Under the pieces are notes generated by a model, which worked only from the letters and a program-made list of their open reading frames with translations, ran no database searches and was not told the DNA's origin. From contig NZ_JBBGAZ010000003.1 in assembly GCF_037478305.1 (NCBI RefSeq), forward strand, positions 186,001 through 250,000: 64,000 bases of DNA. Direction: 5' to 3'. This stretch comes from Cognatishimia coralii. Lineage in GTDB: Bacteria; Pseudomonadota; Alphaproteobacteria; Rhodobacterales; Rhodobacteraceae. The stretch's first letter is position 1; the number at the start of each line of letters is the position of its first letter. Both the position numbers and the translations under genes were made by a program. Shown here in pieces: positions 24,091-33,355 of this stretch.

Positions 24091-25170
24091 TCATGGGGTA
24101 ACCACGATATTTCCAGTATGCTGTTTGGCGATAAACGCCCGCTGCGCCTCGTGGAGGTCTTTTAGGTCATAAGTTGCCGCCAAAACGGGCTTGATCTGCT
24201 TGCTTTCGATGTAGCGGACCAGATTGGGCATGACTTCAGGATCGATCACGGTCGATCCGGTAAACGTCAAATCGCGCAGATAGAACGTCCGCAGGTCAAA
24301 AGACACCATCGGACCGGCAATGGCACCAGAACACGTATAGCGCCCGTCGCGTTCAAGCAGGTCTATCCAAACTGGCCAATTGTCCCCACCGACCACATCA
24401 GCCAGAACCGTGATAGACTCGGATTGCAGAAGCTGCTTCAAATTCGAAGGCGCACGCGGGAGCACGACATCCGCCCCAAGTTCGGATACTTCCGCGTGTT
24501 TGGCTTCTGAAGCCAGCGCAATGACGCGCGCGCCTCGTCGTTTGGCCAACTGAACCACCGCACCGCCGACCCCGCCAGACGCGCCTGGCACCAAAACAGT
24601 GTCGTCACCCGCCACCTTGGCCCGGGTAAGCATGCCCTCGGCAGTAGAGTATGAGCAGGAAAACGTGGCGAGTTCCGCGTCTGTGTAATCAGAGTTTACA
24701 GCAATCACGTTTTCCGCCGGAAGAACTGTATATTCGGCAAACCCGCCGTCGCGCTCGGACCCGTAGTACCCCGTTTTGGACTTGTTCAGCGGATCGTTTT
24801 TGTCGCGCAGCCAATTGTCCGTAATAACGCGTTCTCCGACGCGCGATGCTGCGACACCTTCGCCGACCATGACGATTTCGCCGCATACATCGGCCCCCTG
24901 GATCCGCGGGAATGTCACGGCAGCCCCGCCCCATGTTGCATCCTCGGAAGCCGCATCCAATGCGCCTCCGGTTGTCCCGGATTCAACTGTTTTGGAATAC
25001 CATCCAGACCGCGTATTCACGTCAGTGTTGTTCAACCCGCAAGCGCGCACGCGCAGCAAGACTTCGCCAGGGCCCGGATCCGGGCGGGGCCAGTTCTCGT
25101 GCCAGACCATTTGATCCAAATCCCCATGGCCCATTGTGACCATCGCCCGCATCGTTTTTGGTAAATCCAT
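24091..25170 (-). CDS. Zinc-independent MDR oxidoreductase (quinone-oxidoreductase-like)
   Basis: A 359-residue medium-chain dehydrogenase/reductase. The catalytic half starts with MRAMVTMGHG and LLRVRACGLNNTD. The coenzyme half has VLVPGASGGVGGAVVQLA near residue 180, the NADP-type AxxGGxG motif. The catalytic zinc ligands of alcohol dehydrogenases are missing (GADVCGE stands where GHE is usual), which points to a quinone- or enone-reducing branch. The substrate is unknown. ATG 25170 follows GGGAAGGG. It converges on the HlyD gene with only two bases between stops and marks the right border of the polysaccharide locus, where GC-rich sequence resumes. Confidence 0.82.
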   Translation of the reverse strand: MDLPKTMRAMVTMGHGDLDQMVWHENWPRPDPGPGEVLLRVRACGLNNTDVNTRSGWYSKTVESGTTGGALDAASEDATWGGAAVTFPRIQGADVCGEIVMVGEGVAASRVGERVITDNWLRDKNDPLNKSKTGYYGSERDGGFAEYTVLPAENVIAVNSDYTDAELATFSCSYSTAEGMLTRAKVAGDDTVLVPGASGGVGGAVVQLAKRRGARVIALASEAKHAEVSELGADVVLPRAPSNLKQLLQSESITVLADVVGGDNWPVWIDLLERDGRYTCSGAIAGPMVSFDLRTFYLRDLTFTGSTVIDPEVMPNLVRYIESKQIKPVLAATYDLKDLHEAQRAFIAKQHTGNIVVTP

Positions 25171-25263
25171 TGCCGCACCCTTCCCTAGTTGAGACAAGGC
25201 AACCATTCTTTGACACGCGCGGCAATCCGTTTGCGCCTCAAATTTAGGTTCAAAAGCGACAGA

Positions 25264-26190
25264 TCAGCCTTCGTTCATCACCTCGGCCAACACGCTAACC
25301 GCTAATTTGCGGGCATCTCGCGCGGATGGGATAAGCCCGATCGGCCCTCGCAGCCGCTCTAGGTCGCTCTCTGCTGTACCCAAAGCCGTCAACTGAGCGC
25401 GACGTGCTGCGGCCGAACGTTTGCTGCCTTGCGCCCCGATATAAAAGGCTTTGGATGCAAGCGCGCCTTTTAAGATTTCTGGCTCCCAGTCGTGATCGTG
25501 GAAAAACAACACCACAGCAGATCGTGCGTCAGGGGCAAAATCAGCTGGGAACCGGGCAGAGGTTAAATGACGCGTTTCACTTCCACCGTTTGCAGCTGCT
25601 TCGAGGGTTTCATGATCCGGAGAACAAAGGACATTGGGGAACCCGGCAGATTGAACAAGCGCGGCAAAAGTGACGGCCTCTGGGCCTTTCCCGAAGACGT
25701 AAAAGTAGATTTCCGGATCAAGGCGAATGTGAAACCTTCCACTGTTAATTCCCGTGTCTTGGGCCGGACCTACAGAAATGTCACGGCTTCCCAGGTCAAA
25801 CGACAAGGAGCAGGGCTGACGATCGGCGAAACGCTCAGCGACGGTTTGCAAAACGCTGCGGTCAGGGTTTGGGATCAGCGTGATTTCCAACCCCCCGCCA
25901 CAGGGCAGCTGAATATCTACGAAGGGCGATCCACGCCCGTATCTAACCACTTTGGACGTGTTTGCTTCAAGCGCGCGCTCAGCGTGCAAGGCGATATCTG
26001 CCTCGACACAGCCGGACGACAGCGATCCGACACGCGAGACAGAGGCCGTCAAGGCCATCATCGCACCCAAGGGACGATAGGACGGACCTTCAATGTCCGT
26101 GATAACGGCAAGAACAGCCGGTTCGCTTGTCTCTGCAAGGAACAAAACGGGAGCGATGCTGCTGCTTTCGTCAATAGGCAAAGGGGCCAT
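25264..26190 (-). CDS. XdhC/CoxI-family protein
   Basis: A 308-residue protein of the XdhC family, which binds molybdenum cofactor and helps load xanthine dehydrogenase-type enzymes. The N-terminal domain has the signature VGSLSSGCVEADIALHA with its key cysteine, and CGGGLEITL. The C-terminal Rossmann-like XdhC_C domain has FYVFGKGPEA, then AVVLFFHDHDWE and FYIGAQGSKRSAAARR. No molybdenum hydroxylase lies nearby, so its client is elsewhere or its function has diverged. It diverges from the glycerate kinase across a 165-base region with tandem palindromes. The ribosome site before ATG 26190 is weak. Confidence 0.82.
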   Translation of the reverse strand: MAPLPIDESSSIAPVLFLAETSEPAVLAVITDIEGPSYRPLGAMMALTASVSRVGSLSSGCVEADIALHAERALEANTSKVVRYGRGSPFVDIQLPCGGGLEITLIPNPDRSVLQTVAERFADRQPCSLSFDLGSRDISVGPAQDTGINSGRFHIRLDPEIYFYVFGKGPEAVTFAALVQSAGFPNVLCSPDHETLEAAANGGSETRHLTSARFPADFAPDARSAVVLFFHDHDWEPEILKGALASKAFYIGAQGSKRSAAARRAQLTALGTAESDLERLRGPIGLIPSARDARKLAVSVLAEVMNEG

Positions 26191-26262
26191 GGGGGACTCA
26201 GTTCGTTGACAAGTGATGCAGTATTAGGCTGACGCCGGCAAATGGCCAAGTCACAACCTGTT

Positions 26263-26297
26263 TTGCTTGGTGCAAGTTCGATTTGCATATGGTGCAA
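26263..26297. promoter_or_regulatory. Tandem palindromes between xdhC and glycerate kinase genes
   Basis: Two related palindromes lie end to end: TTGCTTGGTGCAA (26263-26275) and TTGCATATGGTGCAA (26283-26297). They share the right half GGTGCAAG, and their centres are about 21 bases apart, two helical turns. This is the geometry of a cooperative dimer pair site. They lie 60-95 bases upstream of the glycerate kinase start. The cognate regulator is unknown. Confidence 0.4.
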
Positions 26298-26355
26298 GGC
26301 TCTGTGTTGCGTATGTTCGACAAAGCGCTTACGCATACGAAAAAGGGAGGCCGCC

Positions 26356-27615
26356 ATGAATTACAATCCACGCGCAGCGCTGCGCGAACAGGCTGAATTC
26401 GCGTTTCAGCGGGGCGTTCAGGCAGCAGACCCAAAGAGGGCGACATTGGCGGCTATACACGCGCATTTCGACCCAAATCAGGTTGCTGGGGATCTCTATA
26501 TCCTTGCGTTTGGCAAAGCAGCAGTAGGTATGGCGCAAGCCGCCCTTGAGGCATTGGGACCCTTTGAGCCGCGCCGTGTATTGGCGATCACGAACTATGA
26601 AAACGATACTCAATGCGACGGGATCGAGATCTTGGGCGCGGCCCATCCTGTTCCAGACGCAAAAGGGGCTGAGGCTGCTCTGTGCGCAGAGGATATGCTT
26701 CGCGACGCCAAAGACGGCGATGTCATCCTTGCGCTGGTGTCAGGTGGTGCGTCAGCATTGCTGCCAGCCCCGATTGATGGCGTGAGCCTCGCTGACAAGA
26801 TAAAGGTCAATGAACTTCTGCTCGGATCAGGCTTGGACATTGGCAGCATGAACATCGTCCGCCAATCCCTGTCCCGCACCAAAGGCGGCGGGCTTTTAGC
26901 AACAGCGGCTCCGGCCCGCGTGATCAGTTTTGTTCTTTCCGATGTTTTGGGCGATGACATGCGACTCGTTGGCAGCGGCCCTACGCTGAGCCGAGCAGGC
27001 ACCTCCGATGACGCTCGCGAGGTTTTGCAGTCAGCTGGGGTGTGGGAGCAATGTCCATCCTCTGTGCAGGATGCACTTTTGACGCCAAAACCACCAAAAG
27101 ATCAACCGGAACCCGAAGCGCATTTGATCGGGTCAAACGGCCTCTCCCTGTCGGCTATGGCCGCTGCACTCAACGCAGACATCAGCCCAAGCCCGCTTGA
27201 AGGTGATGTCCAGGACGCCGCAGAGCGCATCGTCAGCGAAGCTCTGACACTGCCCGCGGGCAAAGCCTTGGCCTTTGGTGGAGAGACCACCGTGGTTTTG
27301 AAAGGGTCAGGCCGAGGCGGCCGGAACCAAGAGCTTGCGTTACGCGTCGCGCAAGAGGCCGAACGCAGGGGCATGCCCGGTTCATGGGTGTTTCTGAGCG
27401 GCGGCACAGACGGACGGGATGGCCCGACCGATGCCGCAGGAGGAGTCGTGGACGACCAAACGCTCGCACGTTTGGCAGAACAAGATCTGTCTTTGTCAGA
27501 CTTTCTGGACCAAAACGACAGCTATAAAGCGCTTGGGGCATCCGGCGATCTATTGATCACCGGAGCGACGGGCACCAATGTCGCGGACTTACAGATATTC
27601 CTGCGCGCTGAGTGA
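26356..27615 (+). CDS. Glycerate 2-kinase (MOFRL/TtuD family)
   Basis: A 419-residue cytosolic enzyme phosphorylating D-glycerate to 2-phosphoglycerate. The N-terminal part shows LAFGKAAVGMAQAALE near residue 45, LVSGGASALLPAP near 130 and the SRTKGGGLL loop near 175. The C-terminal MOFRL block has ALAFGGETTVVLKGSGRGGRNQE (in outline) and FLSGGTDGRDGPTDAAGG. Older annotation calls this family hydroxypyruvate reductase (TtuD). The start ATG 26356 follows AGGGAGG, and an open frame further upstream has no family likeness. It stands alone, with the D-hydroxyacid dehydrogenase at 946 a possible pathway partner. Confidence 0.9.
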   Translation: MNYNPRAALREQAEFAFQRGVQAADPKRATLAAIHAHFDPNQVAGDLYILAFGKAAVGMAQAALEALGPFEPRRVLAITNYENDTQCDGIEILGAAHPVPDAKGAEAALCAEDMLRDAKDGDVILALVSGGASALLPAPIDGVSLADKIKVNELLLGSGLDIGSMNIVRQSLSRTKGGGLLATAAPARVISFVLSDVLGDDMRLVGSGPTLSRAGTSDDAREVLQSAGVWEQCPSSVQDALLTPKPPKDQPEPEAHLIGSNGLSLSAMAAALNADISPSPLEGDVQDAAERIVSEALTLPAGKALAFGGETTVVLKGSGRGGRNQELALRVAQEAERRGMPGSWVFLSGGTDGRDGPTDAAGGVVDDQTLARLAEQDLSLSDFLDQNDSYKALGASGDLLITGATGTNVADLQIFLRAE

Positions 27616-27623
27616 TCGCGCTT

Positions 27624-29384
27624 CTAGGCTTTGTTGCCGCCGGGCAAATCCGCGCATTCCGTGAACACGCGTTTCTTGCAGTTCGCGCAGATGTCGTTGT
27701 TCAACTCTTTGGTCGCGGCATCCAAGGCTTCACCCTTTGAAATATGTAGGTGGTCTTCGCCGATCTCTTCGATCACATGGAAGCGCCGCAAACTCTGCAG
27801 CAACGGCGGGAAGAGCGCAACAATGCGGAAACTACCACCGGCCGCGCGAATTTCGCGGATATGGCGGATCAAGAAGTCAGCGCCGGCCAAGTCGATTTTA
27901 CCAAAACCCTTGAGGTAGAATATCACATGCGTCTGGTTAGGACGCGCCGCACGGAATTTGTCCCATTCTTCTTCGACGTGGTCGACAGATCCGAAATACA
28001 AAGGACCATCAATGCGGATTGATACGATTTGAGGGCATTCTGGGATCTTATGAGTGTCTGCGTTGCGGAATTTGCGGCGTCCTGATTTGGTTACTGCAGG
28101 TGCGCTGACGACAATAGACGGGTGAGAGCTTTCGTAGATGAACACCGCAAAGGATGCGATCACGCCGACATAGATCGCGAAATCCAGCTCGATGAACAGC
28201 CCAGCGCCAAGGGTTAAAACCAGAATGACTGTCTCGGGGCGGCTGGTTGTAATCACGTGATGCAACTCTTTGCGGTCAATCAAACGCCAGGCCACAAAGA
28301 GGATCAGACCTGCCATGGCCGGAACCGGGATGAACTTGATCAACGGGGCAAAGAGCAAAAGGATCAGGGCAAGGAACATGCTGGCAAAAACACCCGCCAG
28401 TGGCGTTTGCGCGCCACCCTCGGCGTTGACGCCAGAGCGTGTGAACGAGCCAGACCCCGCATAGCACTGAAAGAAACCGCCTACGGTGTTGGACAGGCCC
28501 TGCCCGATCATTTCTTGGTTCGCGTCAAATTTCTCGTGTCGACGCACCGCAAAAGCGCGGCCGATCGAGATGGCTTCGAGCAGGCCAACGAGTGCGATGG
28601 CAGAAGCCGCCGGCGCCAAGTCCGCCAGTTTGTTCAGGTTTTCTGTCGGTGGCGCGAAGATTGGGAAGGCCGAGGGCAATTCGCCAACCATGGCAATACC
28701 GGCCTCAGCGCCTCCCATGGCATATGCGACAGCCGCCCCCAGGATCAACGCGATCAGAAAGCCCGGCGAACGTTTAGCATAGGTCTGCAAGATCACGACG
28801 GAAATCAGAGACACCGCCGCCACAATGGTCGAAGACATATTGGTTTCAGAAATGGCTTCTCCGACGCGGATCAGACGTTCCAGAACATTGCCGCCACCTT
28901 CCACGTGTAAGCCAAGTGCACCCGCCAACTGGCTGACACCGATCAAAACAGCTGCTGCTGCGGTGAATGCGGTCATGACAGAATGAGAGACGAAGGATAC
29001 AAGCCCTCCGAGTCGTGCGATCCCCGCCAGCATCTGAAAGACGCCTACCATCACGGTGAGCAACAGTGCCAATTGGATGAATTCCGCGGATCCCGGCACC
29101 GCGAGGTCTTGCAGGGTTGCAAACAATAGCGCAGAGATCGCCGTCGTCGGGCCGGAAATCATCACCATGGACGAGCCCCAAAGGGCAGCGACAACAGCGG
29201 TAATCATCGCTGTGTACAGCCCGTACTCAGGCGGCAGCCCTGCAATCGTTGCGAATGCCACGCCTTGCGGCACGACGATGGCCGCATTGGAAAATCCAGC
29301 GAAAAGATCAGCTCTCAGGCTATCCGGCGAGACTTTGTTCATCCAAAGACGCGCTGGAAATAGGCTAGATAGGCTTGGCCGCAT
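27624..29384 (-). CDS. SulP-family anion transporter with STAS domain
   Basis: A 586-residue inner-membrane transporter of the SLC26/SulP family, which moves sulfate, bicarbonate or dicarboxylates. The start LRADLFAGFSNAAIVVPQGVAFATIAGLPPEYGLYTA (outlined) is the family signature, followed by 10-12 helices to about residue 420. A cytosolic STAS domain covers about 455-555 (IVSIRIDGPLYFGSVDHVEE, DLAGADFLIRHI). The tail adds an unusual cysteine cluster, CANCKKRVFTEC, near residues 569-580. AGAGGTAAG precedes the ATG. It converges on the glycerate kinase with an 8-base gap. The substrate cannot be set from sequence. Confidence 0.88.
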   Translation of the reverse strand: MRPSLSSLFPARLWMNKVSPDSLRADLFAGFSNAAIVVPQGVAFATIAGLPPEYGLYTAMITAVVAALWGSSMVMISGPTTAISALLFATLQDLAVPGSAEFIQLALLLTVMVGVFQMLAGIARLGGLVSFVSHSVMTAFTAAAAVLIGVSQLAGALGLHVEGGGNVLERLIRVGEAISETNMSSTIVAAVSLISVVILQTYAKRSPGFLIALILGAAVAYAMGGAEAGIAMVGELPSAFPIFAPPTENLNKLADLAPAASAIALVGLLEAISIGRAFAVRRHEKFDANQEMIGQGLSNTVGGFFQCYAGSGSFTRSGVNAEGGAQTPLAGVFASMFLALILLLFAPLIKFIPVPAMAGLILFVAWRLIDRKELHHVITTSRPETVILVLTLGAGLFIELDFAIYVGVIASFAVFIYESSHPSIVVSAPAVTKSGRRKFRNADTHKIPECPQIVSIRIDGPLYFGSVDHVEEEWDKFRAARPNQTHVIFYLKGFGKIDLAGADFLIRHIREIRAAGGSFRIVALFPPLLQSLRRFHVIEEIGEDHLHISKGEALDAATKELNNDICANCKKRVFTECADLPGGNKA

Positions 29385-29544
29385 AAGGCTTACCTCTACT
29401 TTTTGGGGACGTGGAGAGCTGTGTGCGCTCGCCTTAAGCCCGACTCGACCAAAAGGTCAACAGTTCGGGGGTCGTTTAATTGCTACGCGGAACGACGCAT
29501 AGCCCCATAGTATTAGTACGATGTCCAAACCGTTGCAGTGCATC

Positions 29545-29574
29545 TTCGGGCGAACCCAACGCCTATCGCCCGAA
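29545..29574. terminator. Hairpin downstream of the PLP lyase gene
   Basis: TTCGGGCGA and TCGCCCGAA are perfect 9-base arms around a 12-base loop, just past the 3' end of the lyase gene on the - strand. No clear U-run follows leftward. The rest of the 212-base gap to the SulP start holds the presumed SulP promoter and nothing else I can name. Confidence 0.5.
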
Positions 29575-29596
29575 AACGGCGCATAGCTTTTGACCT

Positions 29597-30640
29597 CTAT
29601 TCAGGAATTTCAGACAGAAAACAAAGAATGCGAGATCTGGGTCCAATGCCCAAAGCCTCTTGCACCTCTGGCATCATCGCAGCGGCTATGCCCGCCCCTC
29701 CCGATGCAGTCGTGGCAAGATCCGAGGCCGCCATCTGCGGAAGGCGTTGCCTTACGTCATCGTCGCTGATCGTCAGGAAATCATCTGCGTCGCGGGCAAG
29801 GCCATTTAGAGCAATCAAAGAAGGCTCTTTGCAATCCAAACGCCCCATGATGCTGTCCGGCCCATCTGCAAAAACACAAGTGCCCGAACGCACGCTGGCC
29901 AGCAAAGCAGGCGCGGCCTCTGGTTCAACGACTATGATCCGCGGCTCGTCGCCCCAGACCTTGCGGATATAGGCCGCGACCGCTCCGGCCATGCCGCCCA
30001 CGCCGGCCTGAAGGAAAACATGCGTGGGCACTTCAACGCATTGAGACACCACCTCATGGGCCATCTGTAGATAGCCTTCCATCAAGATGTACGGCAGCTC
30101 GACATAGCCTTCCCAAGAGCTGTCAGACAACAGGATCCAGCCCTGCGCCTCTGCTGCCTGAGCCGCAGCTTGCATAGATGCGGCATAATCAGCACCTTCG
30201 CGTATCACGCTGGCGCCAAAGCCTTTAAGTCGTTCTTCAAACGCAGCGGGCACTGTTTCGGCGATATAGACGACAGCCTCTGCACCGAACATGCGCGCGC
30301 CACTCGCAACGCTAATTCCATGATTGCCAGCACTCGCGGTCACATAGGTGCGCCCCTTCAACGTGTCGGCATCGGGAGCCTTGTTGAGGTCAGACGCCTG
30401 ACGCGCGATCACATAGGCCGCGCCGAGCGCTTTGAAAGAGCCCAACCCCATGCGGCTTCGTTCGTCCTTGACCCAAAACGCGCCAACCGAGGCCAATCTA
30501 TTCGCATCCACCAATGGCGTTGTGACATCGCCGTCGAAATGGCGCAGGAGAACCTCGACCCGCGTTTCATCCACAGAAGGAAACGGCGCGTTTTCCGCGA
30601 TCTTGCCACCGCCACGCAACGTGTTTTGCAACAATTCCAT
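29597..30640 (-). CDS. PLP-dependent lyase (diaminopropionate ammonia-lyase-like)
   Basis: A 347-residue fold-type II PLP enzyme. The lysine that binds PLP lies in GLGSFKALGAAYV near residue 70, and the asparagine loop in TASAGNHGISVASGARMFG near 105. The phosphate-binding glycine run AGVGGMAGAVAAY lies near 220. The SFKALGA and SAGNHG motifs with the EGYVELPYILMEGY segment resemble diaminopropionate ammonia-lyase (YgeX). The protein is some 50 residues shorter than YgeX, so a related dehydratase or ammonia-lyase is possible. It lies 104 bases after the IclR regulator stop and in the same direction, so it could be in that regulon. Confidence 0.75.
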   Translation of the reverse strand: MELLQNTLRGGGKIAENAPFPSVDETRVEVLLRHFDGDVTTPLVDANRLASVGAFWVKDERSRMGLGSFKALGAAYVIARQASDLNKAPDADTLKGRTYVTASAGNHGISVASGARMFGAEAVVYIAETVPAAFEERLKGFGASVIREGADYAASMQAAAQAAEAQGWILLSDSSWEGYVELPYILMEGYLQMAHEVVSQCVEVPTHVFLQAGVGGMAGAVAAYIRKVWGDEPRIIVVEPEAAPALLASVRSGTCVFADGPDSIMGRLDCKEPSLIALNGLARDADDFLTISDDDVRQRLPQMAASDLATTASGGAGIAAAMMPEVQEALGIGPRSRILCFLSEIPE

Positions 30641-30744
30641 TCATCGCCTCCGAGACAGCTGGCGGCCCATCAAGTCGTTCTTACAAAAACCTCAAGACAA
30701 CCAGACGCCAATCTTTCGACGTTCAGGAAACATCGTAAGACTGC

Positions 30745-31512
30745 TCAGTCAACTTGAAACAGGACAGTGCTGAGTTTCTCTGCGGCGACAAGTAAGAGAT
30801 CTTTGCGCTCGACGGCTTCGTTCAAAGTCATGCGCTGCGTTGGGCCATGGTACGCGACCGCGGCCACAAAGCGTCCCTGCGGATCAACGACTGGAACGGC
30901 AATGGCTATCATGCCGTCCATAAATTCCTCTTCGTCCAGCGCGTACCCCTGTTTGCGGATCTTGCGCAACTCGGCCAGCAACACATCAGGATCGCTGTGG
31001 GTCTTATGCGTCATCTGTTTGAGATCCAGAGACGATATTATCGCTTCGCGGTTTTTCGGTGTCAGACTGGCCAGAAACGTCTTGCCACTTGCGGTGCAAT
31101 GAAACGGAACACTCGTACCGATCGGAAGCTGGATACGAAATGGCCAATCTGTTTCGACACGATCCAGATAATGCATTCCGGAATTACCCGGCGCGGCGTA
31201 GTTCACAGTTTCGCCCACCTGAGCGGCCACTTCCTTGAGGATCTGGTGACGCGCAATGTGATCTCTGGAATTGTGCAAGAGCCCAGACCCAAGGTCTCGC
31301 AACCGCCGTGCCACTTGGTACTTCTTGGCATTGCCCGGGCGCGTGAGGAACCCGTTTTCTTCCAGTGTCGCGCATAGTCTGTGGACCGTTTGCTTGGGCA
31401 GCCCAAGTTGATCATTGATCTCAGTGGCCGACATCGCCCGATCGCTTTTGCCCAATATCTCAAGGATCAACAGGGTTCTGAGGTTGGTTGGGATACGGTC
31501 GCTCTCCGACAA
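30745..31512 (-). CDS. IclR-family transcriptional regulator
   Basis: A regulator of about 255 residues. The N-terminal winged helix-turn-helix shows TNLRTLLILEILGKSDRAMS, then the recognition helix in GLPKQTVHRLCATLEENGFL. The C-terminal effector domain contains VPFHCTASGKTFLA, and GYALDEEEFMDGMIAIAVPV typical of IclR. No ATG exists in the 5' part. TTG 31512 with GGAG nine bases upstream gives the usual IclR start, while a more distal TTG at 31599 lies inside the palindrome at 31577. It diverges from the GMC oxidoreductase gene, which makes it the likely regulator of the 31621-39868 cluster. Confidence 0.85.
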   Translation of the reverse strand: MSESDRIPTNLRTLLILEILGKSDRAMSATEINDQLGLPKQTVHRLCATLEENGFLTRPGNAKKYQVARRLRDLGSGLLHNSRDHIARHQILKEVAAQVGETVNYAAPGNSGMHYLDRVETDWPFRIQLPIGTSVPFHCTASGKTFLASLTPKNREAIISSLDLKQMTHKTHSDPDVLLAELRKIRKQGYALDEEEFMDGMIAIAVPVVDPQGRFVAAVAYHGPTQRMTLNEAVERKDLLLVAAEKLSTVLFQVD

Positions 31513-31576
31513 ATCGAATGTCTCCGAAAAAAAGTTAGTGCAATTTCCGCGAATCACGATACCGTGCTTTTTTACC

Positions 31577-31603
31577 AAAATCGAGATTAAAAGTCTCAAT
31601 TTT
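31577..31603. promoter_or_regulatory. Imperfect palindrome between iclR-type gene and GMC gene
   Basis: Arms AAAATCGAGA and TCTCAATTTT pair at nine of ten positions around a 7-base centre. Outer repeats TTACCA (31572-31577) and TGGTAA (31615-31620) flank it. It lies in the 108-base divergent region, 18 bases before the GMC start, the place expected for an IclR operator covering both promoters. Confidence 0.5.
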
Positions 31604-31620
31604 TGATATTTAGGTGGTAA

Positions 31621-33222
31621 ATGAAGTTTGACTTCGTAGTTGTTGGTGCCGGCTCTGCCGGATGTGCGCTCGCGAACCGTCTGTCAGAGGACGGACGCTA
31701 CAGCGTTGCGCTTGTCGAGGCAGGACCACCTGATCGCAATCCGTGGATCCATATTCCGGTCGGGTATTTCCGCACGATGGGTAACCCGAATACGGATTGG
31801 CGCTATGTCACCGAAAGCGACGCAGGGATCGCGGGTCGCGCGATTGCATGGCCGCGAGGTCGGGTTCTGGGCGGGTCAAGCTCCATCAACGGATTGCTCT
31901 ATGTTCGCGGACAACCTCAGGACTATGATCACTGGGCACAGCTTGGCTGCACCGGTTGGTCCTGGGACAGTGTGAAGCCGCTCTTTATGCGTGCCGAGAC
32001 CTGGCATGGCGAACATTCCAACGATGTGCGCGGCTCTGATGGTCCTCTGTCGGTTCAGGACTCGCGGCTGACGCGCGAGGTCGTCGACAAGTGGCTCGAT
32101 GCGGCTGTGGCTGCGGGGTACAAGCGTACGCCAGATTACAATGGCGAAGACCAAGAGGGTGTCGGGTATTTCCAACTGACCATGAAGGGCGGACGTCGGT
32201 GTTCGTCTGCGGTAGCCTATCTGCGACCCGCAAAAGACCGTCCTAACCTGACCATCATCACGGGCGCGCAGACAGAGAAAGTCCTGATCCAAGACGGCCG
32301 CGCCATTGGTATCCGCGTGCGGCTCGGCGGCGAAATGCAAACCATCTCTGCCCGCTGCGAGGTGATCCTAAGCGCTGGCGCAATTGGTTCACCTCAGATC
32401 CTGATGCTATCGGGCGTCGGAGACCCTGAAGAGCTTAAGCCACATGGTATCGAAGTCAAAACTGCGCTGAGCGGCGTGGGGAAAAACCTGCAGGATCACC
32501 TGCAAGCGCGTCCTGTATATAAAACCGATCTCAGCACGATCAACACTGAGGCCAGCAACGTCTTCAAACAGGGTTTGATCGCGATGCAATATGCGCTGAC
32601 ACAGCGCGGCCCAATGACCATGGCCGCAAGCCTTGGCACCGGGTTCCTCAAGACCGAAGAGCATTTAGAGACTCCAGATATTCAGTTCCACATCCAACCA
32701 TGGAGCGCGGATAAACCGGCGGATGGCCCGCATAAATTCTCGGCCTTTACGGCTTCGGTTCTGCAGTTGCGCCCGGAAAGTGCCGGACATCTGAAAATCC
32801 GCTCGGCGAGCATGGATGATCATCCGGAGATTCATCCGAACTATCTGGCGACGGACCTTGACTGCAAAACTATCGTCAAAGGCATCCAGATTGCTCGCAA
32901 GATCTCAAACACTGCCCCCCTCAAGGCGCATATCTCGGAAGAGCACGCGCCGGGTAAAGATGTGGCGTTTGATGATTTTGAAGGAACATTGGATTGGGCA
33001 CGCCGTACGGCCGTGACGATCTATCACCCCACTGGCACCTGCAAGATGGGCATCGACGACAAAGCCGTCGTCGACCCTCGCCTTAAGGTCAAAGGCATCG
33101 AAGGTCTGCGCGTTGCAGACGCGTCGATCATGCCGACCATCGTCAGTGGAAACACAAATGCACCGTGCATCATGATCGGCGAGAAAGCCGCCGATCTCGT
33201 ATTGGAGGATGCGAGAGCATGA
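31621..33222 (+). CDS. GMC-family FAD-dependent oxidoreductase (choline dehydrogenase-like)
   Basis: A 533-residue flavoprotein of the glucose-methanol-choline family. The FAD motif VVVGAGSAGCALANRLSEDG opens the protein. The first signature GRVLGGSSSINGLLYVRG lies near residue 80, the second GAIGSPQILMLSGVG near 255, and the C-terminal active-site histidine block YHPTGTCKMG near 470, then VSGNTNAPCIMIGEKAA. Members oxidise alcohols to aldehydes. BetA is one, but no betaine aldehyde dehydrogenase is nearby, so choline is not implied. AGGTGG precedes the ATG closely. It leads a TRAP-containing cluster, hence probably oxidises the imported solute or a derivative. Confidence 0.88.
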   Translation: MKFDFVVVGAGSAGCALANRLSEDGRYSVALVEAGPPDRNPWIHIPVGYFRTMGNPNTDWRYVTESDAGIAGRAIAWPRGRVLGGSSSINGLLYVRGQPQDYDHWAQLGCTGWSWDSVKPLFMRAETWHGEHSNDVRGSDGPLSVQDSRLTREVVDKWLDAAVAAGYKRTPDYNGEDQEGVGYFQLTMKGGRRCSSAVAYLRPAKDRPNLTIITGAQTEKVLIQDGRAIGIRVRLGGEMQTISARCEVILSAGAIGSPQILMLSGVGDPEELKPHGIEVKTALSGVGKNLQDHLQARPVYKTDLSTINTEASNVFKQGLIAMQYALTQRGPMTMAASLGTGFLKTEEHLETPDIQFHIQPWSADKPADGPHKFSAFTASVLQLRPESAGHLKIRSASMDDHPEIHPNYLATDLDCKTIVKGIQIARKISNTAPLKAHISEEHAPGKDVAFDDFEGTLDWARRTAVTIYHPTGTCKMGIDDKAVVDPRLKVKGIEGLRVADASIMPTIVSGNTNAPCIMIGEKAADLVLEDARA

Positions 33223-33355
33223 TGTGCGCCGCGCTATTCTTGTCGGTTTCCGGCACGGATTTCGGGTCACTTCAGACCCCAACAAACTCTGAGGCAATGC
33301 CTTCAGCCTCGGGACCAAAAAGAACGACGAAGGTTTTTAAATGGGAGGACAATAA

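Noticed and set aside
31621..33222. Choline dehydrogenase betA
   Set aside because: GMC motifs fit, but no betaine aldehyde dehydrogenase, betI or choline transporter is present, so only the family is called.
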